Source of the DNA: Mesotaenium endlicherianum | Taxonomy: Eukaryota > Streptophyta > Zygnematophyceae > Zygnematales > Mesotaeniaceae | Direction: 5' to 3' | Assembly (NCBI GenBank): GCA_009602735.1 | Contig: WELA01005354.1 | Location: 30,222 to 67,395 of the forward strand | Length of the DNA: 37,174 nt | The notes under the pieces: generated by a model | What the model was told of the DNA's origin: nothing | What the model saw: only the letters and a program-made list of their open reading frames with translations | Database searches by the model: none | In this document: piece by piece, positions 29,432 to 37,174 of the stretch | How positions within the stretch are numbered: position 1 is the first letter of the stretch | How the letters are laid out: every line of letters starts with the position of its first letter | Program-made: the position numbers and the translations under genes

Positions 29432-30150
29432 TGTAATGAATCAGTATATTAGTAGATATAATATTCATTTAAATATAATAGTTAATTTAGTTCAGCCTGC
29501 TGAACTTTAATTAATAGTCAGTCTGCTGGACTTTATATAATTATCAATTTAATGACTCAGTCGGAAGCAGCAGGCTGAAGTCAACTTAAGTCAGCTTGCT
29601 GACACATTCTTTGACAGCCAGCTGACTTCCGTACTCGGTAGCAGCGAACTGCCCCGATATGCATCTAAGTGTGGTATGCTAGATGGATGGCGAGATGACA
29701 TCCCTATGATGGATGGCGATTCGGGATGATGGGAGATGGCGGTGGATTTGGTTAACCGAGGTCCTACCAACGTGGTTAACTCCCGGGTAGGCGGTGCCAT
29801 CGCACTGACCGTTGAACAGTAAACTCATTCCATGTACATATGCTAGGATTGCTCTCAAGTTCGGCATTCGGAAACGAGGCCAACTCTCTTGTATAGCTTA
29901 CTGAGAGAAATTTGAATCCAAGGCGAGAAGCCATTGATACGCACTGTCTTCTAACCTTGCTTATGTATGAGTCATACAAATTGCATGATTGATGCTAGTT
30001 TACTCGCATTTGACTTACGAGTGTTGTTCACTGCTAGTGTGTTGTCCTTTGCCGTTTAACCAGTTAACGAAAAATACCATAAAGATTACTTGCTAATATA
30101 AAGATCTTTATTAATTGTTAATCGCCTATTTGGTAAGTCGATTCATTTCA
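29432..30150 (+). repeat. 3' LTR of E5
   Basis: A complete 719-bp LTR, TGTAATGAATC to GATTCATTTCA. U3 carries the palindrome AGTTCAGCCTGCTGAACT (29489-29506) and two 26-bp units. It is followed by the target duplication ACCAG. Confidence 0.94.
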
Positions 30151-31595
30151 ACCAGCCACCTTGGCAACGCACCTATAGCTTGTCTTATGTAGAGAGCGAA
30201 GAGTTAAAAACACAGATTGCAAAGCTGAAGAAAAATGGTCGTATATCTCCCAGTAAATCACCCTATGGCGCACCCATCTTATTTGTTAAGAAGAAAGATG
30301 GTAGTATGCAAAAGTGTGTGGATTACATAGTTTTTAACAAAATTACAGTTGAGAACAAATATGCCTTACCCAGAATCGAGGACTTGCTTGATACCCTATC
30401 TGGTGCTAAAGTGTTCAGTAAGATAGATCTCAAGAGTGGCTATCATCAGATCAGAATTGCTGAAGGAGATCAACACAAGACTGCCTTCCGCACGCGTTGT
30501 GGACACTATGAATTTATTGTGATGCCATTTGGATTGACTAATGCTCCTGCAACTTTCATGGGTGCTATGAATAACATTTTCAGGCCTTACTTGGATAAGT
30601 TTGTGCAAGTCTTCTTGGATGATATTTGAATTTTCTCTAAAAATGAAGCTGAGCATGCTGAGCACTTAAAGACAGTCACGGACACTGTAAGAAGGAATGA
30701 GTTAAATGCTAAAATGAGCAAGTGTGATTTTTTGAAGGAAAATATTGAATTCTTGGACTACATTGTCAGTAAGAAAGGCATCAGTGTGAATCCTGAGAAG
30801 GTCTAGACCATAAGGGACTGGCTAGTACCACAATCTGTCTCGAAAGTAAGATCCTTGAATTGGCTAACTACAATAGGAGATTCATTGAGCATTTTTTTAC
30901 AAAGGTCAGTAAATTGACTGACCTTTGTAAGAAAGACATAGGGTATGTATGAGGGGAAGAGCAGCAAGCTGCCTTCCAAACCCTTAAAGATGCTCTCTGT
31001 TCTGCCCCAGTCTTAGCTGTGTATGACCCCCGCAAACCCGTGCAGGTGAATACTGATGCTTCTGACTTTGCCATGGGTGCTATTTTGTTGCAGCCTGCTG
31101 ACAAAACCACGAAGGATGGTAAGGCAAAGCAAGAGTGGCACCCGTTGCTGTATGAGTCTATGAAATTCAAGCCAGCTGAAATTAACTATTCTGTGCATGA
31201 TAAAGAGCTGCTTGCTATCATTCATGTGTTCAAACAGTGGAGAGTATACTTACATGGTAAAGCTTTTAAGGTGATTAGAGATCATCTAGCTCTGACTCAC
31301 TTCCAGAAGAAGTCCAAGCTGTCGAGGAGGGAGAACCGCTAGAGCCAGATGTTGGAGCAGTTCCAAGCCCAGATTGATTACAAACCAGGAAAGTTGAATT
31401 TTTCTGATGCACTCTCTCGAAGACTTGATTTGCAAGACAAGAAATTTAGTCAACATGCTGCCGATAAAGTCCTTTGTGCACTCACTTCAGTAAAGGTGGA
31501 AAAGTCCTTCAATGAATAACTTAGGAAAGCCTACCTTTCTGACCCAACATTTGAGCCCAGCCCCACTGATGGTGTGTGTCCTGCTATGGCACTCG
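30151..31595 (+). pseudogene. Gypsy RT-RNase H-integrase linker (E4), continuing after the E5 insertion
   Basis: It resumes the E4 pol with PPWQR-like linker, [66 protein letters not shown] and FLDDI. A TGA at 30627-30629 then falls inside the polymerase motif region (FLDDI, stop, IFS). Several more stops and a frameshift near 30855 follow. RNase H is partly open (31019-31342: [23 protein letters not shown]) and stops after RREN. The 3' end is the linker before the integrase finger (ALV), cut by the LTR at 31596. The rest of integrase and the 3' end of E4 are not in the window. Confidence 0.87.
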
Positions 31596-32353
31596 TGAAA
31601 TGAATCGACTTACCAAATAGGCGATTAACAATTAATAAAGATCTTTATATCAGCAAGTAATCTTTATGGTATTTTCCGTTAATTGGTTTAACAGCAAAGG
31701 ACAACACACTAGCAGTGAATAATACTCGTCAGTCAAATGCGAGTAAACTAGCATCAATGATGCGAATCAGTAAAATCATACATAAGCAAGGTTAGAAGAC
31801 AGTACGTATCAATGGCTTCTCGCCTTGGATTCAGATCTCTCTCAGTAAGCTGTACAAGAGAGTTGGCCTCGTTTCCGAATGCCGAACTCAAGAGCAATGC
31901 CTTGCATATGTACATGGAATGAGTTTTACTGTTCAACGGTCAGTGCGATGGCACCGCCTACCCGGGAGTTAACCACGTTGGTAGGACCTCGGTTAACCAA
32001 ATCCACCGCCATCTCCCATCATCCCGAATAGCCATCCATCATNCCATCTCCCATCATCCCGAATTGCCATCCATCATAGGGATGTCATCTAGCCATTCAT
32101 CTAGCCTACCACACTTAGATGCATATCGAGGCAGTTCGCTGCTACCGAGTACGGAAGTCAGCTGGTTGTCAAAGAATGTGTCAGCAAGCTGACTTAAGCT
32201 GACTTCAGCCTGCTGCATCCGGCTGAGTCATTAAACTGCTATTAAATATAAAGTCCAGCAACCTGATTATTTAACTAGAGTTCAGCAGGCTGAACTAAAT
32301 TTACTATTACATTTAAATGAATATTATATCTACTAATATACTGATTCATTACA
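31596..32353 (-). repeat. 3' LTR of gypsy copy E6
   Basis: An LTR in minus sense, TGTAATGAATC (32353) to GATTCATTTCA (31596), 758 bases as assembled. A 34-bp segment is duplicated around an N (32009-32042, N at 32043, 32044-32077), which explains part of the extra length and may be an assembly join. It interrupts the pol of E4. Confidence 0.9.
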
Positions 32354-32354
32354 A

Positions 32355-32388
32355 TCCCTCCAACTTAACTTGTTGTCGCCTTGACAAC
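32355..32388 (-). promoter_or_regulatory. Polypurine tract and hairpin upstream of E6 3' LTR
   Basis: In sense GTTGTCAAGGCGACAAC (32388-32372), spacer, AAGTTGGAGGGA (32366-32355), one base, LTR. It has the same single-base arm variant as E1. The 77 bases up to 32465 are the untranslated tail of the 3' ORF. Confidence 0.75.
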
Positions 32389-32465
32389 ATTAAACTTCAA
32401 GAGTTATTATTCAGCAAACTAAACCTGACCCGCCTCTCCCAGTGACCGCTCCTTCAGCCTGTTGC

Positions 32466-33290
32466 CTAGGGGGTCGTTGCTGGGGCTTCAAGATCAGGAG
32501 ACCGAGATCTGGACCTAGATCTGGACAGCCCTCTAGGTCTGTCAGCTGGCCTTCTAAAGAACCCCGTTTGCTCGAAAGTTGGACCTCGAGGAGAACGAAG
32601 GATGGTAGCCTGCTCTTCACCCACTTGGGTGTTGATCCCCACATTGACAGGCATTCCGGTAGGATGCTGAAACACATTGGCCAGAGGTACATGTCCCTGA
32701 GCGAAGGGAGAGGCCGCCATACCTCTGGCCAGCCCGCGGGTCCCTCTTCTGGCACCCCTGTCCTCTGGGGATTTCTGCCTGTGTCTGCTGCCAAGTACAG
32801 TCAGATCAGCTTCTTCCCCTGCTTGGGCAGGAGGGCTGGGGGAGCGAGTGCGGGGTCCAGTTGCCTCCATGACAGGGATCACATTCCAAATACCTCATTG
32901 TGGTTCTTTAGGAAGTGCCCCTGCCTGCCCCTGGGCCTCCTAAGTACCAGTTGCTGATGCTTCTCCTCTGCCCTGTTCTTCTTCCTCATCCTCCTCATCC
33001 TCCTCCTCGGAGAGAGTAGGAGTTTCGTCCACTAAATCGTCCTGCTTCCTAGTAGACATGGAGTAGTCTACCGACCTCCCTTTCTTAGGGCGCGCTGGAG
33101 GTTGCTTGGCCTTCAGCCTGCTGATATCTATCCGGCCTGCATTCTTCGCCCATTTGACAAAGGCATGCTTTCCGTTAGAGAAGTAGTCTCTTCCCCTCTT
33201 CCTATGCTCCTTGGTCTCGGCATTCATATTGCTCAGGCAGCCATTCAGCCTGGGGTCCCAAGGGGCAATGTGAGGTGGTAGGATGAGGTA
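32466..33290 (-). pseudogene. Extra 3' ORF, C-terminal half (E6)
   Basis: It starts abruptly at the LTR boundary (33290) inside the Trp-rich domain with LILPPHIAPWDPRLNG, then FSNGKHAFVKWAKNAGRID, the acidic run (LSEEEDEEDEEEEQ) and the SR-rich tail ([16 protein letters not shown]). Two in-frame stops, a TAG at 32942-32940 and a TGA near 32886, break it. Close to the E7 copy. The N-terminal half lies beyond the E7 insertion and outside the window. Confidence 0.82.
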
Positions 33291-34008
33291 TGAAATGAAT
33301 CGACTTACCAAATAGGCGATTAACAATTAATAAAGATCTTTATATTAGCAAGTAATCGTTTGGTATTTCCGTTAACTGGTTGAACGGCAAAGGACAGTAC
33401 ACTAGCAGGGAATAATACTCGTAAGTCAAATGCGAGTAAACTAGCATCAATGATGCAAATCAGTAAACTCATACATAAGCAAGGTTAGAAGACAGTGCGT
33501 ATCAATGGCTTCTCGCCTTGGATTCAGAGTTCTCTCAGTAAGCTGTACAAGAGAGTTGGCCTCGTTTCCGAATGCCGAACTCGAGAGCAATGCCTAGCGT
33601 ATGTACATGGAATGAGTTTACTGTTCAACGGTCAGTGCGATGGCACCGCCTACCCGGGAGTTAACCACGTTGGTAGGACCTCGGTTAACCAAATCCACCG
33701 CCATCTCCCATCATCCCGAATAGCCATCCATCATAGGGATGTCATCTGGCCATTCATCTAGCATATCACACTTAGATGCATATCGAGGCAGTTCGCTGCT
33801 ACCGAGTACGGAAGTCAGCTGGCTGTCAAAGAATGTGTCAGCAAGCTGACTTAAGTTGACTTCAGCCTGCTGCTTTTGGCCGAGTCATTAAACTGATAAT
33901 TATGTAAAGTCCAGCAGACTGATTATTAACTAAAGTTCAGCAGGCTGAACTTAATTAACTATTATATTTAAATGAATATTATATCCACTAATATACTGAT
34001 TCATTACA
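33291..34008 (-). repeat. 3' LTR of gypsy copy E7
   Basis: A 718-bp complete LTR in minus sense, TGTAATGAATC (34008) to GATTCATTTCA (33291), preceded in sense by the hairpin and purine tract. Its outer end splits the 3' ORF of E6, so E7 inserted into E6. Confidence 0.94.
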
Positions 34009-34009
34009 A

Positions 34010-34043
34010 TCCCTCCAACTTAACTTGTTGTCGCCTCGACAAC
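34010..34043 (-). promoter_or_regulatory. Polypurine tract and hairpin upstream of E7 3' LTR
   Basis: In sense GTTGTCGAGGCGACAAC (34043-34027, perfect 7-bp stem), spacer, AAGTTGGAGGGA (34021-34010), one base, LTR. The bases 34044-34121 are the untranslated tail. Confidence 0.78.
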
Positions 34044-34121
34044 ATTAAACTGCAGAAATTTTAAATAAGGGAACTGAACCTGACCAGCCTCCCTTACTGA
34101 CTGCCTCTTCAGCGTGTCACC

Positions 34122-35798
34122 TTAAGGGGTTGTTCCTGGGGCTTCAGGGTCAGGAGACGGAGATCTGGACCTAGATCTGGACAGCCCTCTAGGTCTGTCA
34201 GCTGGCCTTCTAAAGAACCCTGTTTGCTCTAAAGTTGGCCCTCGAGGAGAACGGAGGATGGTGGCCTGCTCTTCAACTATTTGGGTGTTGATTCCCACAT
34301 AGACAGGCATTCCAGTAGGATGCTGAAATACATTGGCTAGAGGTACATGCCCCTGAGCGGAGGGGGAGGCTGGCATACCTCTGGCCCTCCCGCGTGTCCC
34401 TCTTCTGGCACCCCTGTCCTCTGGGGATTTCTGTCTGTGTCTGCTGCCCAGTACAGTCAGATCAGCTTCTTCCCCTGCTTGGGCAGGTGGGCTGGGGGAG
34501 CGAGCGCGGGGTCCAGTTGTCGCCATAACGGGGATCACATTCCACACACCTGATCGTGGTTCTTTAGCAAGTGCCACTGCCTCTCGCTGGATATCCTGAG
34601 TACCTGCTGCTGATGCTTCTCCTCTGCCTTGTTCTCCTTCCTCATCCTCCTCATCCTCCTCCTCGGAGAGAGTAGGGGTCTCGTCCACTAAGTCGTCCTG
34701 CTCCCTAGTAGACATGGAGTAGTCTACCGACCTCCCTTTCTTAGGGCGCGCTGGAGGTTGCTTGGCCTTCAGCCTACTGATATCTATCCGGCCTGCATTC
34801 TTTGCCCATTTGACAAAGGCATGCTTTCCGTTAGAGAAGTAGTCTCTTCCCCTCCTCCTATGTTCCTTGGTCTCTGAATTCATATTTCTCAGGCATCCAT
34901 TCAGCCTGGGGTCCCAAGGGGCAATGTGGGGTGGTAGGATGAGATAGCCGTCTAGGCCATAGTGGAAGTCATCCGGTTGGGCTCGGTCACACTCCTGCTT
35001 CTTATTTGTGACGGTCATCCACCTCCAGTCTGTTGGCTGCTGGTAGTACTGGGGTCCGTGCTCAGCCTTCCTCAGTTTACACGGGAACCAGTGGGGAGAG
35101 AACATCTGCTGTCCTGCTTCCCTGGCCAAGTACTCCCAGCTCCTTCTCTCAACTTCATTGTAAGCTGGCAGGAGTGTGAGGTAGAATACCGTATCCTTAA
35201 AGCTATCGGGCCGCATGCTCACCATCCGGATGAGTCTCTGATCTCCCACTATTCCCGGTATGGGGACCGGCTTGTCCTCTGAATCATCTGCGAGATACCG
35301 GGCCTGCTCTGCTGTATAGCCCACCATCTTAGCATAATCTTCGTAAAGGACCACGCCGGTGTGTGTCTCGATGTACCTGTCCAGTGCTGTAGCTCCTTCC
35401 TTCTGTAGCAGTGTTGTCTGTTCCAGCCTGTTGATCTCCTGGGCTGCCAGCAATGCTTCCTTCAGGTTATCGAAGTTTTGGCCACCCACCACAGTATACC
35501 TGTAAGTGGCCAAGCTCTTCTGTCTGTCCGCTTCAATCTTTTTTCTTTTCTCCTCTTCTGCCGCTGCCGCTTCTTCTTGCTGTTTCTTCTGTCTCTCCTC
35601 CTCAGCCTTCCTGAGGTTTTCCGCTTCCTGATCCTTCTTCCTCTGTGCCTCTTCTGCCGCCTCTTGTTGCTTGCGGACCCTTTCTTGTTCTCTCCTGGTG
35701 AGGGACGTCGCCGCCAGCTCCTTCTGGTATTGCTCCATTGTCCTCCTGGCTTCTTCTGCCTTGCGCTTTCTGTCCTCCTTTTGTGTGGTGGGCGCCAT
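34122..35798 (-). CDS. Extra 3' ORF of the gypsy element, intact (558 aa, unknown function)
   Basis: The only uninterrupted copy. The start is taken as the ATG at 35798 (MAPTTQKEDRKRKAEEARRT), which follows a splice-acceptor-like ATGTGCAG by one base; an ATG at 35807 is the unspliced alternative. Residues about 5-105 are an almost continuous Glu/Lys/Arg/Gln/Ala coiled coil. About 106-340 form a conserved folded domain: SLATYRYTVVGG, LDRYIETHTGVVLYEDYAKM, RLIRMVSM, NEVERRSWEYLARE, HWFPCKL, TDWRWMTV, LILPPHIAPWDPRLNG, SNGKHAFVKWAKNAGRID. Then come a basic patch, an acidic run (TLSEEEDEEDEEGEQ), a Pro/Ser/Arg stretch and an SR tail ([16 protein letters not shown]). No signal peptide or membrane segment is visible, so it is not an envelope protein despite its env-like position. 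I do not recognise the family. The basic and SR-rich parts suggest a nuclear or RNA-associated role (inference). Confidence 0.82.
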   Translation of the reverse strand: MAPTTQKEDRKRKAEEARRTMEQYQKELAATSLTRREQERVRKQQEAAEEAQRKKDQEAENLRKAEEERQKKQQEEAAAAEEEKRKKIEADRQKSLATYRYTVVGGQNFDNLKEALLAAQEINRLEQTTLLQKEGATALDRYIETHTGVVLYEDYAKMVGYTAEQARYLADDSEDKPVPIPGIVGDQRLIRMVSMRPDSFKDTVFYLTLLPAYNEVERRSWEYLAREAGQQMFSPHWFPCKLRKAEHGPQYYQQPTDWRWMTVTNKKQECDRAQPDDFHYGLDGYLILPPHIAPWDPRLNGCLRNMNSETKEHRRRGRDYFSNGKHAFVKWAKNAGRIDISRLKAKQPPARPKKGRSVDYSMSTREQDDLVDETPTLSEEEDEEDEEGEQGRGEASAAGTQDIQREAVALAKEPRSGVWNVIPVMATTGPRARSPSPPAQAGEEADLTVLGSRHRQKSPEDRGARRGTRGRARGMPASPSAQGHVPLANVFQHPTGMPVYVGINTQIVEEQATILRSPRGPTLEQTGFFRRPADRPRGLSRSRSRSPSPDPEAPGTTP

Positions 35799-36065
35799 CC
35801 TGCACATGTAACCAGGGCACAAGTTAGTAGGATATGGACCTTTGTCATAGGGATTGCAAGAAGTATGTTAGTGTTTAGTATAGTGGCTTCGCCGCTGTTT
35901 ACCTTACAGGATGATTGCTATAAGTTGACGTAGTTGCGATGCGCTGCACATAAACGTATGAGTGTGTTTTTATCGCTCTCGCTCACTAACTGTCATATAT
36001 TTTCCCCTCCAACTTAAATGGAGACAGGACCGCCTGTCACCTTCCCGTGTCAACTGAAATGACAG
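35799..36065 (-). promoter_or_regulatory. Internal promoter-like segment with possible leader intron (E7)
   Basis: Minus strand order: chromodomain stop, purine tract AAGTTGGAGGGGAAAA (near 36015-36000), ATATATGACAG, a GATAAAAA box near 35970, and donor-like CTGTAAG|GTAAAC with the intron starting at 35902. The acceptor ATGTGCAG ends at 35800, one base before the ATG. The proposed intron is 103 nt. Inside it, a frame contiguous with the ORF also reads LCPGYMCR, so a short unspliced Cys-containing extension cannot be excluded. Confidence 0.45.
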
Positions 36066-37174
36066 TTATGGAGGGACTCCAGCGGCCCGAAGGTGGAACC
36101 GTGTCAACGCCCCTTTGGCATTGGTCAAGTGGTCCTTAAACTCCCAAGTGTCCCCAGAGGCATCGTAACCCTTCCATCGAATGAGGTATTTCATGACATA
36201 TTTAGACGATCGACGGACCGAGCGAGCGTCTAAAATCTCATCGACCTCATATTCCTCAGGGTCGCCGTCCCGGAAAGCGGGGACCGGTCCCGGTTGGACA
36301 GGGAACCGACCTGTGAACAGTGTATCACCTTTGATGTACGGTTCCAGGAAGGAGACATTAAAGACCGGGTGCCCCTTGTATTCAGCTGACATGTTCAGTT
36401 TGTAAGCATTCTGACCGACACGACGGACCACCGAATACGGACCGACCCAGACAGGGCCAAGCTTTTTCTTGACCACACCAGGGAGGTACAGGTGCTGAGA
36501 ATGCAGTTTGACTAAATCCCCCTTGGAAAATGTCAGTTCCCGACGGTGTTGATTAGCGTATTTTTGTTGGTTTTCTTGGGCCGTGTGCAAGTTTCGTTGG
36601 ACTTCTGACAGGGTGTCAGCAAACTCCTGAGTTAACTGGAGGGAGACCGGGTTGTCAATCCCTTCAGGGTGAGTTAAGGATTCCCCTAGCACATCTACAG
36701 GAGACTTAGGGACTCTACCCAGGCTTAGTTCGAAAGGAGTCTTGCCCGTTGACGCATGCACCGCACAATTGCCCGCAAACTGAATTTGAGGTAACAGGTC
36801 ATCCCAATTATCTTGTTTTTGGTTAATATATGCTCTCAGCACCTCTTGCAGAACTCGGTTAGTTCTTTCAGTCTGCCCATCAGTCTGAGGGTGGTTTGCT
36901 GTGCTGAGCAGCTGTTTGACTCCCATTAACCCCATTAAAGCTCTCCAGAACTTAGAGGTGAATTTTGAGTCTCTGTCTGAGATGATATTAGAAGGGAGCC
37001 CATGTTGGCATACTACATGGTTGTAAAACTGTCTCGCTGTTTCGAGTGCAGTCACTTTGACAGTTGTGGGAATAAAAATGACCATTTTTGTCAGTTTATC
37101 CACGACTACCAGTGTTGAATCATGCCCGTTGGCAGTTCTTGGTAGTGAGACCACCCAGTCCATGGATATAGTTT
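36066..37174 (-). CDS. Gypsy integrase catalytic core and chromodomain (E7), 5'-partial
   Basis: Open to the window edge on its N-terminal side. It has MDWVV (first Asp), ISDRDSKFTSKFWRALMG (second Asp), HPQTDGQTERTN (Glu), the Q-x-x-Y/GPY-type C-terminal domain (KLGPVWVGPYSVVRRVGQNA, NVSFLEPY) and a chromodomain. The chromodomain reads EEYEVDEILDARSVR, YLIRWKGYDASGDTWEF, with all three aromatic cage residues present. The stop is a TAA at 36068-36066. All catalytic residues are present, so the protein could be functional if the missing 5' part is intact. In chromoviruses such a chromodomain directs insertion into marked chromatin, usually heterochromatin. This may relate to the nesting of copies seen in this window. 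The extra 3' ORF follows 268 bp downstream. Confidence 0.92.
   Translation of the reverse strand, partial: TISMDWVVSLPRTANGHDSTLVVVDKLTKMVIFIPTTVKVTALETARQFYNHVVCQHGLPSNIISDRDSKFTSKFWRALMGLMGVKQLLSTANHPQTDGQTERTNRVLQEVLRAYINQKQDNWDDLLPQIQFAGNCAVHASTGKTPFELSLGRVPKSPVDVLGESLTHPEGIDNPVSLQLTQEFADTLSEVQRNLHTAQENQQKYANQHRRELTFSKGDLVKLHSQHLYLPGVVKKKLGPVWVGPYSVVRRVGQNAYKLNMSAEYKGHPVFNVSFLEPYIKGDTLFTGRFPVQPGPVPAFRDGDPEEYEVDEILDARSVRRSSKYVMKYLIRWKGYDASGDTWEFKDHLTNAKGALTRFHLRAAGVPP

Larger units (their letters stand above)
27269..30150 (+). mobile_element. Deleted gypsy copy E5, nested in E4, TSD GCCAG/ACCAG
   Basis: The unit runs from a truncated 5' LTR (27269) to a complete 3' LTR (30150). Its flanks are GCCAG (27264-27268) and ACCAG (30151-30155), a 5-bp duplication with one change. 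Joining the flanks gives the linker found uninterrupted in E1 (near 15770). Inside, the second part of the 5' LTR, PBS, gag and protease are deleted, and the integrase core and most of the 3' ORF are also gone. So about 2.9 kb remains of an inferred element of 8-9 kb. Confidence 0.88.

Noticed and set aside
33495-33761. An 88-codon antisense frame that recurs in five LTRs (5916-6182, 6458-6724, 16142-16408, 17213-17479, 33495-33761)
   Set aside because: It recurs because the LTRs are copies of each other, it begins at GTG and not ATG, other frames in the same stretch are equally open, and it is broken in other LTR copies.
34122-35798. Reading the extra ORF as a retroviral-type envelope gene because of its position
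   Set aside because: It has no signal peptide, transmembrane segment, Cys pattern or cleavage site; the protein is a soluble coiled-coil and SR-type protein.
34122-35798. Treating the extra ORF as the gag of a second, downstream element
   Set aside because: In the copies whose 3' end is visible (E1, E2, E6, E7) it is followed directly by the hairpin, purine tract and 3' LTR, with no pol after it and no PBS before it.
35478-35933. Leu/Phe-rich 151-codon plus-strand frame opposite the extra ORF (also 12405-12830, 18879-19082, 4081-4411)
   Set aside because: It is the shadow of a Glu/Lys/Arg-rich coiled coil on the other strand; such codons read as Leu/Phe/Ser in antisense and mimic membrane helices.

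Overview
This window is a eukaryotic, nuclear, repeat-dominated stretch. It has no operons, ribosome binding sites or tRNA/rRNA genes. It contains chromodomain-bearing Ty3/gypsy LTR retrotransposons, primer binding sites of the plant initiator-tRNA(Met) type, a BED-finger hAT relic, GT-AG splice signals and isolated N bases of a draft assembly. A streptophyte with a TE-rich genome fits best; a charophyte alga such as Chara is my guess, not something the sequence proves.

Layout. 1-3387: probable host sequence with one proline-rich exon (683-1486, minus). 3388-4530: relic of a gypsy 3' end on plus (E0). 4531-5726: hAT-like relic. 5727-15936: minus gypsy copy E1 (RT, RNase H, integrase-chromodomain, extra 3' ORF, 3' LTR), with a solo LTR inside its LTR and a 3.6-kb unrelated transposon (8808-12409) inside its 3' ORF. 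15937-23248: minus copy E2, with both LTRs, PBS, gag, protease and 3' ORF but no RT; a solo LTR sits in its 3' ORF. 23249-25681: non-coding LTR element E3 (minus). 25682-31595: plus copy E4, with copy E5 (27269-30150) inserted between protease and RT. 31596-33290: minus 3' half of E6. 33291-37174: minus copy E7, the best preserved, running off the window.

All gypsy copies belong to one LTR family: about 720 bp, ends TGTAATGAATC...GATTCATTTCA, 5-bp target duplications. The inferred full order is LTR - PBS - gag - protease - RT - RNase H - integrase - chromodomain - internal promoter-like segment - extra 3' ORF - 7-bp-stem hairpin - polypurine tract - LTR. The extra ORF is the most interesting thing here. 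It is a roughly 560-residue protein with an N-terminal coiled coil, a conserved tryptophan-rich domain, an acidic stretch and an SR-rich tail. It lies in the env-like position, is present in E0, E1, E2, E6 and E7 and as a tail scrap in E5, and is open in E7. In the four copies where its start region can be seen, a possible intron of about 100 nt with matching ends lies just before the start codon. I do not recognise this protein family.

The second system worth attention is the 8808-12409 insert. It carries two convergent ORFs, one coding for an unrecognised 382-residue protein with an N-terminal Cys4 finger.
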